The notes under the pieces: generated by a model
The model's database searches: none
Told to the model about the DNA's origin: nothing
Seen by the model: the letters and a program-made list of their open reading frames with translations, nothing else
Position numbers and translations under genes: made by a program
Origin: JBNAVJ01 sp049700455
GTDB lineage: Bacteria > Bacteroidota > Ignavibacteria > Tepidaquicellales > Tepidaquicellaceae
Assembly (NCBI GenBank): GCA_049700455.1
Contig: JBNAVJ010000015.1
Coordinates: forward strand, 1-43,750
Reading direction: 5' to 3'
Length of the DNA stretch: 43,750 nucleotides
In this document: one piece after another, positions 10,401-18,485 of the stretch
Layout of the letters: the number at the start of each line of letters is the position of its first letter
How positions within the stretch are numbered: the first letter of the stretch is position 1

Positions 10401-11539
10401 CAGGTTTGTTGGATCCTCGTGCAGATGCTGAAGCTTTTTATAACATTTATTATTTAAAACGGGACTTATTTATAAGATATGTAAATATTGGGGAATATTC
10501 ATTCCTCGTTGGATATAAGCCATTTTATAGTGTTGACAATACAATCGCTGGGATTTTGTCTTCGCTTTCCGTGTATAAACAAACCGAGATTAATTCTGAA
10601 TTAACAGAAACACTGACATATATTTTTGGTTCTTATGTAATAATGATAATATTTCTCCTGTGGGTAGTTAGCCTTGTTACAGAGCGAATGTATAAACCAC
10701 TGCTTGAACTTAAAACCGCTGTTGAAATGATGTCTCGAGGAAATACCAGCATTCAGATCCCAATGAAAAGAAGAGATGAATTTGGTGAGCTTATAGAATC
10801 TTTTAATAGAATGACCACTGAAATTGAAAAATCAAAAATAGAACTTAAACGAGCCGAACGAGAAGCTACCTGGAGAGATGTTGCACGACGAGTCGCACAT
10901 GAAATCAGGAATCCATTAACACCTATGAAACTGGCTATTCAACATCTTTATAATCAATACAAGAATCGTAAGTCTGAAGATTTCACGGAGATTCTTCTCA
11001 GAACAAAAAACCTTATTGTGAATGAAATTGATAAATTAGATTATATAGCTACAGAGTTCTCTAATTTTGCGAAGATGCCACAACGTAATTATGAAGCTTT
11101 GAGCATTAATAATATACTGGACGAGGTGATAGCACTGTATGCAACGAATCAAAACATAAGGTTTGAAAAGAAACTTCAATCCGCAGCTCTGATACTTGCT
11201 GATAGACAGGAACTAAATCGAGCATTCCAGAACATTATCAAGAATGCTGTTCAGGCTATTATAGAGGAAGGGGTAATCAAAGTCAGAACTTACGATTTTC
11301 AAAACAGCGTAATTTGTGAAATAGAAGATAATGGTTGTGGAATAGACGAAGAAATAATTGATAGATTATTTGAGCCAAATTTTTCTACTAAGTCTAAAGG
11401 GATGGGGCTTGGGCTTGCAATAACTAAAAAGACTCTTGATGATATGAAAGCTTCGATAAAAATACAAAGTGAAAAAAATAAAGGGACACTTGTAAGAATA
11501 CAATTTAAAACTATAGAAAATTCTAAATCAGAACAGTAA
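7430..11539 (+). CDS. Giant NtrY-like membrane sensor histidine kinase, two sensory modules
   Basis: Sensor kinase of 1369 residues, nearly twice a normal NtrY. Seen by hydropathy: TM 11-29; an extracytoplasmic sensor region about 30-260; a block of roughly eight membrane segments from 262 to 537; a second soluble region 540-850; TM 853-876 and 890-909; a third soluble region; and TM 1064-1084. Then come HAMP (about 1085-1140), the H-box with phospho-acceptor His1157 in 'VARRVAHEIRNPLTP', the N-box 'NIIKNAVQAI', and G boxes 'EDNGCGIDEE' and 'GMGLGLAITKK'. The H-box sequence is NtrY-like. It starts with TTG at 7430; the next Met is near residue 134, beyond TM1, so TTG is well supported. The stop shares one base with the next gene (TAATG). 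No response regulator is adjacent, so its partner is unknown. Confidence 0.9.
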   Translation: MSFSSYKYKFLTGVIIFLVLWLVVLRLIYHFISVRIIDDWEDIYNKKTQERTYLIQSNFQKLTEHLSSLTKSISNNLDVKKNLENGEIHKLFQTILKTETEEAFSVEVYNKWFNLIAYKGNSLESEYTLFLKSMGGKESLVFRDVGFGQYMLLYTPIRSQRDSSIIVGVLVTGVLLDSKYLREKKLSIVNCFARELETSLRTSVEILSSQKKLDSSRYEQSQIVSCQDKDGHIIGYVQLPSYTQKTHMESVETFFAKANATVVLLGSFLLLYFLLNFASLWHNIGLRLLTFGITLVLIRYLWLFFDVPAVFWDSGIFSAVYFASPIGGGIAKSLGELLITLCFGLLFSLYCVYQSFRELKDSTKRSYGLLSLLHAITYVILFALVYWLFELVLRTIVVNSNVKFLDRVNFIPSADLLIVQLIFIALVFTVVYLEVAIQFALFYIVKSISGGKLFKKYYGVIILITLLVVTEILQFFLLHLDSNFIERLGFVILIFIFAYYLDRSILHKKSNSIFSLRSLSLSFLIGLVVTPVLILDTSKSQEAKYVELIGTHLASQNKEAIVFLIANELDRLTNNNQIFSSFKNKDEIKKLAFYLWKESKLSSENYNSAVFILDGKFKSESEFNVSPSTINLDSVISFAKRNYFEKELSYSSPDYLISDSSSASDTLLGTESEIEESQVPEVLPMLYEDISVLRDARNKYYIAIKSIEDPYLKGISRNSQLGYIVFVVHSEYKTLLPSTTFQFFGDFTVERLIDKLTVKPVITEFLNGEVINSTDPEISKSIAKNLDAFRQRLLRKEGTKYWRYENINNKSYRTFYILAEPLNYENYGENPESVERIFTVSIIYNDLASMMFFYFKFILFATFVFLIVFAIKGLFLLKELKTFRLNFRDRLFAAFLVVSIIPIIILAIYTRSYITNKNDNFFRNQIVSDLNLGTGSLQDAQKLISRYKSIDSLQKFVTGIFIKNFSRTDKSYILYLKNRMVATTNKELFDAGLLDPRADAEAFYNIYYLKRDLFIRYVNIGEYSFLVGYKPFYSVDNTIAGILSSLSVYKQTEINSELTETLTYIFGSYVIMIIFLLWVVSLVTERMYKPLLELKTAVEMMSRGNTSIQIPMKRRDEFGELIESFNRMTTEIEKSKIELKRAEREATWRDVARRVAHEIRNPLTPMKLAIQHLYNQYKNRKSEDFTEILLRTKNLIVNEIDKLDYIATEFSNFAKMPQRNYEALSINNILDEVIALYATNQNIRFEKKLQSAALILADRQELNRAFQNIIKNAVQAIIEEGVIKVRTYDFQNSVICEIEDNGCGIDEEIIDRLFEPNFSTKSKGMGLGLAITKKTLDDMKASIKIQSEKNKGTLVRIQFKTIENSKSEQ

Positions 11540-12942
11540 TGTTTTTTAGGCTGAATATACTTTCTCTTTTATTTTTTATAGCGGTAATTTTTTACGGTTG
11601 TGCAAATCCATTACCTCCTACGGGAGGCGAGGAGGATAAAACCCCTCCAAGTGTGGTTAAATCATATCCTTTACCCAATACTCTGAATTTTAGAGGCAAC
11701 AAAATCATTATTGAATTTGATGACTATGTAGATAGACGAAGTTTTGTTGAATCCTTTCTCTTAACACCGTATTCTGAAAGGAATCTTGAGTTTGATTGGA
11801 GCGGTAGTGAAGTTACTGTTATTACTCCCTCGGGATTAAAAGAAAATACAACTTATTCGGTTTTTATTGGTAAGGACTTGAAAGATATATATGGGAACAA
11901 ACTTACAGAACCTATTCATTTTGCGTTTTCGACGGGAAATAAAATTGACAACTGCTCAATTGAAGGAAAGATATTTTCGAAAAAACCTAATTCAGTTTTT
12001 ATTGGAGCTTATAAATTACAATCGGAATTTGATACAACAGCCAACCCTGAGTTTAACAAACCTCTATATATTACACAACTAAATGATGTGAATAATTATG
12101 TCTTTTACAATTTACCGGTAGGAAAGTTTAGATTATTTGCTATTGAAGATTTTAACCATAATTATTTATATGATAGGGGAATTGATAATATAGCTATGCT
12201 TCCTCTCGATTTGCAAACGGAAGATTCAGTTACTCTTAAGTCAGTAAATTTTATTTTCCTGGACTACCTGCCCGAGCAAAATTATTTTCAGTCTGAAAAA
12301 TTCCTAAACTCCTTTTATACAGATTCTGTAGGTATAGTATCTTTTTCAATAAAAAATGCTAGCAATGAAATACAAACTAATGAGAAAATATTCTTAAAAC
12401 TTAATAATGTCAAACTAAACCGTGAAATAATTGCAGATAATTTAAATCTATTTGATTCAACAAAAGGAGAGAAGATTGTTTTTGCTCTTAATTGGTATTC
12501 AGACTCACTACTGGAAATTTTACCTGTTGTTAAATTTAAGTATGCATCAGTGGTGAAATTAACATTAGATTTAAACTCAGTTAAGAGTGGCTATAAATTT
12601 GAAGTTGCTTTTAAAATTGCAGATGCAAAAAAGTTTGCAAGCATATCAGGGACTGTTACCAATCGCGTAGAGCCAGGCTATCCGGTAATTATATCCCTTT
12701 ATAGTAAGAACAAAGATACTCGCAGGTACAAGTATTTTATGACAGGGGACACAATCTTTAATTTTACAGATGTTTATGAAGATGAGTATTTACTCTTTGC
12801 TTTTATAGACAAAAATGGTAATGAGCAATACGATTATGGCAACCCATATCCCTATAAACCTTCTGAATACTTTTTTATAATAGATAAAGGACTAAATATC
12901 AGAGGTAATCTTACGTTGAGGGACCTGAGGATTTTATTCTGA
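11539..12942 (+). CDS. Ig-like (SbsA/Big_5) domain lipoprotein
   Basis: Predicted envelope lipoprotein, 467 residues. The signal ends at lipobox 'VIFYGC' (Cys21), followed by 'ANPLPPTGGEEDKTPPSVV', the usual linker of FCB-group Ig-like lipoproteins. Residues about 36-133 form an SbsA-type Ig-like domain ('KIIIEFDDYVDRRSF', 'ENTTYSVFIGKDLKDIYGN', 'FAFSTG'). The remainder is beta-rich with two similar motifs ('IEDFNHNYLYDRGIDN' and 'FIDKNGNEQYDYGNPYPYKP') that look like paired carboxypeptidase-regulatory-like folds. Its start codon shares a base with the kinase stop, suggesting coupled translation. It may be a surface or periplasmic partner of the kinase (inference). The 3' end overlaps the convergent holB gene by 32 bases. 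Confidence 0.85.
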   Translation: MFFRLNILSLLFFIAVIFYGCANPLPPTGGEEDKTPPSVVKSYPLPNTLNFRGNKIIIEFDDYVDRRSFVESFLLTPYSERNLEFDWSGSEVTVITPSGLKENTTYSVFIGKDLKDIYGNKLTEPIHFAFSTGNKIDNCSIEGKIFSKKPNSVFIGAYKLQSEFDTTANPEFNKPLYITQLNDVNNYVFYNLPVGKFRLFAIEDFNHNYLYDRGIDNIAMLPLDLQTEDSVTLKSVNFIFLDYLPEQNYFQSEKFLNSFYTDSVGIVSFSIKNASNEIQTNEKIFLKLNNVKLNREIIADNLNLFDSTKGEKIVFALNWYSDSLLEILPVVKFKYASVVKLTLDLNSVKSGYKFEVAFKIADAKKFASISGTVTNRVEPGYPVIISLYSKNKDTRRYKYFMTGDTIFNFTDVYEDEYLLFAFIDKNGNEQYDYGNPYPYKPSEYFFIIDKGLNIRGNLTLRDLRILF

Positions 12943-14053
12943 TTTGGTCTGTCAATCTTGTTGTTAGTGTGTAAAGTAGAAGCTCACCATTAATATAACT
13001 TTCTACATCATAAATCATATCTTCAATGGCTTTAGTAGCAGCAAAGTATTTTACATCGAATTTTTTCACGAAATTTCTAAGCCTTTCAAGTTTATCTATA
13101 TTGATTATTCTTTCGTTATATCCATTTTCAAGAATCATACTATCGCGGAACCAGTAGAGGAGTATTAGTAAAAATTGCTTAATTTTTTCTTTTCTGGATG
13201 AAATATCTTCAATTATCTCCCCAATTCTAAGATAGCGTCGTTGTACAAGTGCTACCAGATAATCAATTGCCATTTCTCTTGTCTCTAGAAAGTCTGACTC
13301 GACAATATTGGTGCACTTGTAGATGCTTCCATCAGCAATTTGTGCATAAACTTTTACAATTTCTGTATTGATATTCGGAAACTTATTTTTAAGGTAAATT
13401 TCTATATCATTTTCGGAAATATCATCAAACTGAATTTTTTGACAGCGCCCCACTATTGTAGGAGGGAGTGAATTTGGTCTTGATGTTGTCAGTATTATAA
13501 GTGAATTTCCGGGTGGCTCTTCTAGTATTTTAAGTAAAGAATTAGCACTTTCAAGTGTCATTTTATCAGCATCAGAAATTAAGAAAACTTTCTTTTTATT
13601 TGACTGTGCTGTAAGATAAATTTCTCTTTTTATCTGCCTAATGCTATCTATCCTGATGTTATTAGCATTTGGCATATTAATCTTATAATAAGGATCAAGA
13701 CTTTTCTTTTCCAGTTCTGCAAGATAACATTTGGCATCTTCATCTTTAAGAGTTGAGAAAGGATGGGTATCTTCTCCTGTTTCTCGCTTACCTGGTGGAA
13801 GAGCTGTGATGAATGAAAAGTGTGTTGAAGATAATTTTCGTATTGATTTACATGAACGACAATTGTCACAAGCTTCTAAATTTTCTCTGTCGAGATTATC
13901 ACAATTAATCATTTTTGCAAATTCAATTGCTACAGCATCTTTACCAATGCCTTCTTTCCCAAAAAAAAGATATCCCTGAGCTACCTTGCCGCTTTTATAG
14001 ATATTCTTCAGAATAGTTATAACTCTTTTTTGTCCAATGATATTGTCCCACAT
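12911..14053 (-). CDS. holB: DNA polymerase III delta' subunit (clamp-loader AAA+ protein)
   Basis: Clamp-loader subunit, 380 residues. Opening 'WDNIIGQKRVITILKN' is typical of DnaX/HolB. A P-loop 'GKEGIGKD' spans residues 32-39 with Asp instead of Thr/Ser at its end, consistent with a delta' that does not need to hydrolyse ATP. A four-cysteine zinc module follows (Cys51, 62, 65, 68). 'VFLISDADKMT' is the Walker-B-like strand and 'LLKILEEPPGNSLIILTT' the conserved helix/sensor-1 segment; the usual SRC motif reads 'GRC'. The DnaX tau extension is absent. It lies five bases after the BamA/TamA-like gene, same strand. Confidence 0.88.
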   Translation of the reverse strand: MWDNIIGQKRVITILKNIYKSGKVAQGYLFFGKEGIGKDAVAIEFAKMINCDNLDRENLEACDNCRSCKSIRKLSSTHFSFITALPPGKRETGEDTHPFSTLKDEDAKCYLAELEKKSLDPYYKINMPNANNIRIDSIRQIKREIYLTAQSNKKKVFLISDADKMTLESANSLLKILEEPPGNSLIILTTSRPNSLPPTIVGRCQKIQFDDISENDIEIYLKNKFPNINTEIVKVYAQIADGSIYKCTNIVESDFLETREMAIDYLVALVQRRYLRIGEIIEDISSRKEKIKQFLLILLYWFRDSMILENGYNERIINIDKLERLRNFVKKFDVKYFAATKAIEDMIYDVESYINGELLLYTLTTRLTDQIRIKSSGPST

Positions 14054-14058
14054 ATATT

Positions 14059-16083
14059 TTAAAATGTATTGCCTATTCCAAACTGTAAAGTAAGTTTCTT
14101 AGTCATTATAATATTAAAAGAATTTTGATAAAGCCACTTGTTTGTGCCTGAATCGGGAGCATAATCGTAAAATTTAAAAGCTATATCAAACCTAATAGGT
14201 CCAATAATGGTATAATATCTTAATCCAATACCGGTGGCAATATTGATTTGATAAGGGGAGAATTTAGATGGGGTCTGCCATAAGTTCCCATAATCCATAA
14301 ATAACACAAAACCCAGATCTTTAAATATACTCTTTTTATCTATAAAAGGTTTTGATCTGTGTTCTACTGTTCCCTCTAAAAGGAAATTACCCCCAAATTC
14401 ACTCCCTTCAAAAGTTCCTAATTTTCGTGCAGGCCAACCACGAACACTAATTGAACCTCCGGCTATAAACTTAGCTTCGAAAGGAATAAAATTATAACTA
14501 ATTTCGTATTCTGTGCCTCCTATTGTAATCTTTGAAACATTATCTCCATATTCGAAAATTGCCCCTGCCAGAAGTTTGAATGCTAGAACGGAATTGCCCC
14601 GTTCCTTTGAAAGGTCAAGAAAAAGTTTATTCAAACTGCTGATTTTGATATAACTGAAAGTTGTTGTTGCAAAGAGTCTTTTTACTATATTACTAAGTAA
14701 GCCACTTTCTTCAATAAGATAGGATTGATAGTATCCTTTTGTTGGAAAAGCAAAATTATTTGTGTTATCGTGTATCAGTGAAATTCCAAAAACAGAGGAG
14801 AAAGAATTTATAGTTGAGTTGCCTATCAGAATTCCTGTAGAATCTGTGGGAATTGATCTTTTAATATAAAATCTATCATTACCAATTTTCCAATCAAAAA
14901 CAAGATAGTTTAAGTAGGTGTGTTTTGGCAATTCATAATTAACAGTAAAGGTGTTTTTTATCTGTGATATCCTGAAATCTTCGTCGGAATAAACCGTTCC
15001 TGAAATTTTCCAGAAGCCATTAATTTTATTGTTGCTAAAAATATAAGGTTGGTAAAGTTCAAGCAAAAATTCTAAAATATTTGTTTGTTCAGAATGTAAT
15101 AGTGCAACAGCACGTGAAGTAAGAGTTCGCCCCGTTCCCCATAAATATTTATCTTTGAAAGAGAGTCCCATACCTGCGTAAAAGAGATTATTTAGGTCGT
15201 ATCCAAGAAATTCTGGTTGTACTTCATATTTATTTGTGATGTTTCCTGTGATTGTGAGATAAATTTTATTATTAATTGAATCAAGATAATCTACCAGAAT
15301 ACGAGGATTTTCAAGTATAGAAATTTTATTCAGTCTGATTTCACTTTCAATGAGTTTTTCTTTACTGTAAATGTCATTTTCACTATACTCGAGGTCTTTT
15401 AAGATGTCTGTGAGATTCAAGTTATATTTGTTGTTGCTGATTTGTATTCTCGTTTTTCCGAAAAGATATCTCTTACCTGGTGAGAAGTAGAAATTGACAT
15501 CCAGCTTATGCTTATAAGCAGGATTGTTTGATTCTATCTTTACAATCTCTGGTTGCTCTGAGTAAGCGTTAGCATATCCATTATTTTGTAAAAGAGTAGT
15601 AATACGTGATAGTTCCATACTGACCAGTTTCTTTGAATACCGTTCATTTTGATAGATATAACGTATTTCTTTATTTAGAAACAAATCAATTAAATCAGGT
15701 GGAACCTCTTCAAGCCCACGATAATTTACTGAATGTATAAGGTATGGGAGATTTTCCTTGATTATAAATGTTGCAGTTAAGGTTTTATCTTCTATGTTAA
15801 TATCAGTTGTTGTATCTACAAAAGCATCTATAAAGCCATTGTCAAAATAAAACTTTTCAATTCTTAAAATATCAGTGGCGAAGTTTTCCGGGTTAAAATA
15901 TTCATTTTTAGGGGTGCTAATGAGAGAAGAAAGTTCGTCTATGTCAAAAGAACTTGAACCTTCAAAAGTGAAATTAACCTCTTTGATTTTATATTTTTTT
16001 AGTTCAGATTCCTGTTCTTCCTGGGAAAATAGATGTGTGTAAAACAAAAAAAGAAGTAGCAGTATATTTAAAAAATATTTCAA
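14059..16083 (-). CDS. BamA/TamA-family outer membrane beta-barrel protein with POTRA domains
   Basis: Outer-membrane 16-strand barrel of the Omp85 superfamily, 674 residues, shorter than typical BamA (about 800). A Sec signal ends near 'YTHLFSQEE'. Two to three POTRA-like beta-alpha-alpha-beta units occupy residues about 30-270 ('YKIKEVNFTFEGSSSFDIDEL', 'YLIHSVNYRGLEEVPPDLIDL'). The C-terminal barrel contains the lid-lock-like motif 'GGSISVRGWPARKLG' and ends in an aromatic 'LQFGIGNTF', the usual BAM recognition end with terminal Phe. Short length and few POTRAs suggest a TamA- or plant-Toc75-V-like accessory rather than the main BamA. A TamB-like gene is also in the window (36287-40927), though not adjacent. 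It is upstream of holB, probably cotranscribed. Confidence 0.87.
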   Translation of the reverse strand: MKYFLNILLLLFLFYTHLFSQEEQESELKKYKIKEVNFTFEGSSSFDIDELSSLISTPKNEYFNPENFATDILRIEKFYFDNGFIDAFVDTTTDINIEDKTLTATFIIKENLPYLIHSVNYRGLEEVPPDLIDLFLNKEIRYIYQNERYSKKLVSMELSRITTLLQNNGYANAYSEQPEIVKIESNNPAYKHKLDVNFYFSPGKRYLFGKTRIQISNNKYNLNLTDILKDLEYSENDIYSKEKLIESEIRLNKISILENPRILVDYLDSINNKIYLTITGNITNKYEVQPEFLGYDLNNLFYAGMGLSFKDKYLWGTGRTLTSRAVALLHSEQTNILEFLLELYQPYIFSNNKINGFWKISGTVYSDEDFRISQIKNTFTVNYELPKHTYLNYLVFDWKIGNDRFYIKRSIPTDSTGILIGNSTINSFSSVFGISLIHDNTNNFAFPTKGYYQSYLIEESGLLSNIVKRLFATTTFSYIKISSLNKLFLDLSKERGNSVLAFKLLAGAIFEYGDNVSKITIGGTEYEISYNFIPFEAKFIAGGSISVRGWPARKLGTFEGSEFGGNFLLEGTVEHRSKPFIDKKSIFKDLGFVLFMDYGNLWQTPSKFSPYQINIATGIGLRYYTIIGPIRFDIAFKFYDYAPDSGTNKWLYQNSFNIIMTKKLTLQFGIGNTF

Positions 16084-16124
16084 AATATCACTAACAGTAA
16101 GAATTATTAGTTCGTTTAATCACG

Positions 16125-16158
16125 TTGAAATAGCCCGCTGAATAGCGGACTATTTCAA
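16125..16158 (-). terminator. Long stem-loop after the DUF2795 gene
   Basis: TTGAAATAGCCCGCT (16125-16139) and AGCGGACTATTTCAA (16144-16158) pair over 15 positions with one C/A mismatch and a 4-base loop. The hairpin begins seven bases after the DUF2795 stop (leftward reading). There is no T-run on either side, so it is either a weak intrinsic terminator or a 3'-end stabilising structure. Confidence 0.6.
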
Positions 16159-16165
16159 TTCTGAA

Positions 16166-16393
16166 TTAGAAGTCCTTAGATTCTTCGTCATAAAAGAAGT
16201 CTTCTTCATCAGGGTAATCAGGCCATATTTCTTCGATACTTTCATATGGCTCATCGGAATCCTCAAGTTCCATCAAGTTGTCAATTACTTCTTGTGGTGC
16301 TCCTGTCCTTTGGGCATAATCTATTAATTCAGCCTTATTTGCAGGCCAGGGAGCATCATCAAGATAGCCGGCTAATTCAAGTGTCCAGAACAT
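16166..16393 (-). CDS. DUF2795-family small acidic protein
   Basis: A 75-residue protein. Opening 'MFWTLELAGYLDDAPWPANKAELIDYAQRTGAP' is the helical DUF2795 module, which many bacteria carry and for which no firm function is known. The C-terminal half is strongly acidic ('LEDSDEPYESIEE', 'YPDEEDFFYDEE'). The ATG has the best Shine-Dalgarno in this part of the window (AGGAGGT at 16401-16407 on the minus strand, seven bases from the ATG), suggesting high expression. It lies 50 bases downstream of hprK on the same strand and is followed by a long stem-loop. Net charge and size suggest a nucleic-acid-mimic or protein-binding role, but that is speculation. Confidence 0.85.
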   Translation of the reverse strand: MFWTLELAGYLDDAPWPANKAELIDYAQRTGAPQEVIDNLMELEDSDEPYESIEEIWPDYPDEEDFFYDEESKDF

Positions 16394-16443
16394 AGTGAGT
16401 ACCTCCTATTATTTTTTCTAAAATTCTTTGTTTTTTTAAAAGT

Positions 16444-17490
16444 TTATTCAAAGTCATGTTCAAAATATTCCGTCGAACGTCTTAAAGCTGGTGCACCTGT
16501 ATCCTTATACTTTATTTTTTTATTTAAGTTCATTTGTTCACGTTGTCTACGGGCGAAATCCATAGCCGCATTATAGCCATAGTGTCTGCAAAGATAATTT
16601 AAAGCAATGATTTCTGCAATAACCGTAATATTCTTACCTGGAACTATTGGGAGAAGTACCTTCTCAATTTCTACCCCCATCAAATTTGTAGTTTTGGGCC
16701 TAATACCTACTCTTTCGTAGTTTTTTTTGGGGTCCCATAATTCTAATTCAATTACAACTTCTACTCTCTTTTGATATCTAACAGATCGTATCCCAAAAAT
16801 TTGCTTTATATTTACTATACCAAGCCCTCTAATTTCCATAAAGTTTTTATTTAACTCAGTTCCGGAACCTATTAATATTGCTTCTGCTTTCTTGGAAATA
16901 AGGACAATATCATCTGCTACCAATCTATGTCCACGTTCTACAAGATCAAGTGCAACTTCACTTTTGCCAATGCCGGATTCCCCCACAAATAGGACGCCTA
17001 CTCCATAAACATCTACGAAAGAGCCGTGGACAGAAATTTGTTCCGCAAACTGGTCATCAAGAAAGTCACTGATCAGGTTTACAAACCGTGTTGTAGGATA
17101 TTTTGTCTGAAAAACCGGCACAAGTTTTTGTTTTGCTCTCTGAAGAAGCCCAGTAGGGGGTTTATTAGCATTAGTTATGATGATACAAGGTATTTCAAAC
17201 GAAAAGTATTTATCAAGGGATTCCTGTCTGTTTTTTGCTGAAAGAGAATTAAGGTATTTAATTTCTGTATTTCCAAATATCTGTATTCTTTCGTTTGAAA
17301 ATAAATCTACATAACCAGCAAGTGCCAATCCGGGACGATGTATATCTTTATCTGTTATTAAACGATGTTCAGGAATAGGCTTGTCAGAAAGTATCTTTAG
17401 TTTAAATCTATCTTTACACTGTTGGTAGAAAAATGACACTGAAATATGTTTTCGTATGAATGGTTTGGCCTGGTTTAAAGTTATGCTCAT
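16444..17490 (-). CDS. hprK: HPr kinase/phosphorylase
   Basis: Bifunctional Ser-kinase/phosphorylase of HPr, 348 residues. Seen: the catalytic-His region 'SVHGSFVDVYGVGVLFVG' (His155), the Walker A loop 'GESGIGKS' (residues 170-177), 'RLVADDIV' after it, and the family signature 'MEIRGLGIVNI'. The C-terminal helix 'AAMDFARRQREQMNL' is also typical. No HPr or PTS component is present in the window; in FCB bacteria HprK often exists without a sugar PTS and its substrate is then uncertain. Its ATG overlaps the end of hpf by four bases, so the two are translationally coupled. Confidence 0.93.
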   Translation of the reverse strand: MSITLNQAKPFIRKHISVSFFYQQCKDRFKLKILSDKPIPEHRLITDKDIHRPGLALAGYVDLFSNERIQIFGNTEIKYLNSLSAKNRQESLDKYFSFEIPCIIITNANKPPTGLLQRAKQKLVPVFQTKYPTTRFVNLISDFLDDQFAEQISVHGSFVDVYGVGVLFVGESGIGKSEVALDLVERGHRLVADDIVLISKKAEAILIGSGTELNKNFMEIRGLGIVNIKQIFGIRSVRYQKRVEVVIELELWDPKKNYERVGIRPKTTNLMGVEIEKVLLPIVPGKNITVIAEIIALNYLCRHYGYNAAMDFARRQREQMNLNKKIKYKDTGAPALRRSTEYFEHDFE

Positions 17491-17819
17491 TTTGTTTTGT
17501 TATTTTGTTTTTGAGCTATATGTTTTCTTGTTTTGGTTTTGTCTTTGTATTTATATATCTGTGTTTCAATCTTACTTAGAGCAGCATTTATAGCTTTTTC
17601 GAAATTTTCTCCATGTTCTTTTGTTGCTAAATGTTTATTTCGGAGTTTGATAATAAGTTCGCAATATTTCAAATCAGATGGTGGCTTATCATAGGAAAGA
17701 ATCATATCAGCGTGAAGAATGTTTTCATTAAATTTCATTAAGTCCTCAAGTTTTTCTGTAGCAAAGTTTTTAAGAGAATCCTTTATTTTGAAGTGCCGTG
17801 CAGTGATTTTAATGTTCAT
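17487..17819 (-). CDS. hpf: Ribosome hibernation promoting factor, short form (HPF/RaiA family)
   Basis: Ribosome-associated protein of 110 residues that binds the 30S decoding region in stationary phase. The sequence shows the beta-alpha-beta-beta-beta-alpha S30AE pattern, with 'MNIKITARHFKIKDSLKNFATEKLEDLMKF', 'DMILSYDKPPSDLKYCELIIKL', and the C-terminal helix 'FEKAINAALSKIETQIYKYKD'. The C-terminal dimerisation domain of long HPF is absent, so it is a short type; a basic tail follows. It leads the hpf-hprK operon. The upstream 180 bases are a divergent promoter region shared with the DUF2085 gene; no clear promoter could be fixed there. Confidence 0.9.
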   Translation of the reverse strand: MNIKITARHFKIKDSLKNFATEKLEDLMKFNENILHADMILSYDKPPSDLKYCELIIKLRNKHLATKEHGENFEKAINAALSKIETQIYKYKDKTKTRKHIAQKQNNKTK

Positions 17820-17999
17820 ATCTGTAAGTTTTAATTTATGGGAAAAGTCATTTAATGCATAGTTTTCTGCAATATGTAAAACTGCCAGATGAAAAGCAAT
17901 AGAAAATAGAGTTTTTTATTATTTCCCTGTCTCCTTTAGATTTATGGTCTCCCTTTTTGTTCCTTTTAATTAATAATTAATTAGAATATCTTTAGCTAT

Positions 18000-18485
18000 A
18001 TGTATAAACAACACATTGCCTATTTTGTTTTTCTTATATGCATTTTACTCTTGAATATTGTTATTTACCTGCTTCCGATTGCTTGTAATTATAATGACGA
18101 TTTTTCTGTAATATACTCCGTGTTTGGCGTAATGTGTCACCAAATTGATAGTCGAACTCTTCATATATTTGGGGGTAAACTTCCTGTCTGTATCCGTTGT
18201 CAGGGAATTTATCTTGCAGGACTAATTTCTACTTTTTTATATCCTTTTTTAAAACCACGTCTCAAAAAAAACGAAATTCCTTCAATCTGGCTACTTTTGA
18301 TTCCGGTGCTTATGATGGGTACCGATGTTTTATTTGAGTTATTTGGTGTTTATAACTATATTAGTATAGTTAAATTTATAACCGGGTTTTTCCTTGGATT
18401 TGTTTTGCCCTTTTTTCTCATATCAGGCTTAAGAAAGTTTTTCGAAGAAATACACATTTATAAACCCCAGAATGAGCATAAATAA
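18000..18485 (+). CDS. DUF2085-family integral membrane protein
   Basis: A 161-residue membrane protein with four predicted helices (about 8-28, 68-85, 95-112, 122-145). Signature of DUF2085 is plain: a 'CHQ' (Cys46-His47-Gln48) followed by 'RTLHIFGGKLPVCIRCQGIY' with a CxxC (Cys64, Cys67). The Cys/His set suggests metal or redox function, but the family has no established role. It starts a rightward series and overlaps the next gene by 14 bases. Confidence 0.85.
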   Translation: MYKQHIAYFVFLICILLLNIVIYLLPIACNYNDDFSVIYSVFGVMCHQIDSRTLHIFGGKLPVCIRCQGIYLAGLISTFLYPFLKPRLKKNEIPSIWLLLIPVLMMGTDVLFELFGVYNYISIVKFITGFFLGFVLPFFLISGLRKFFEEIHIYKPQNEHK

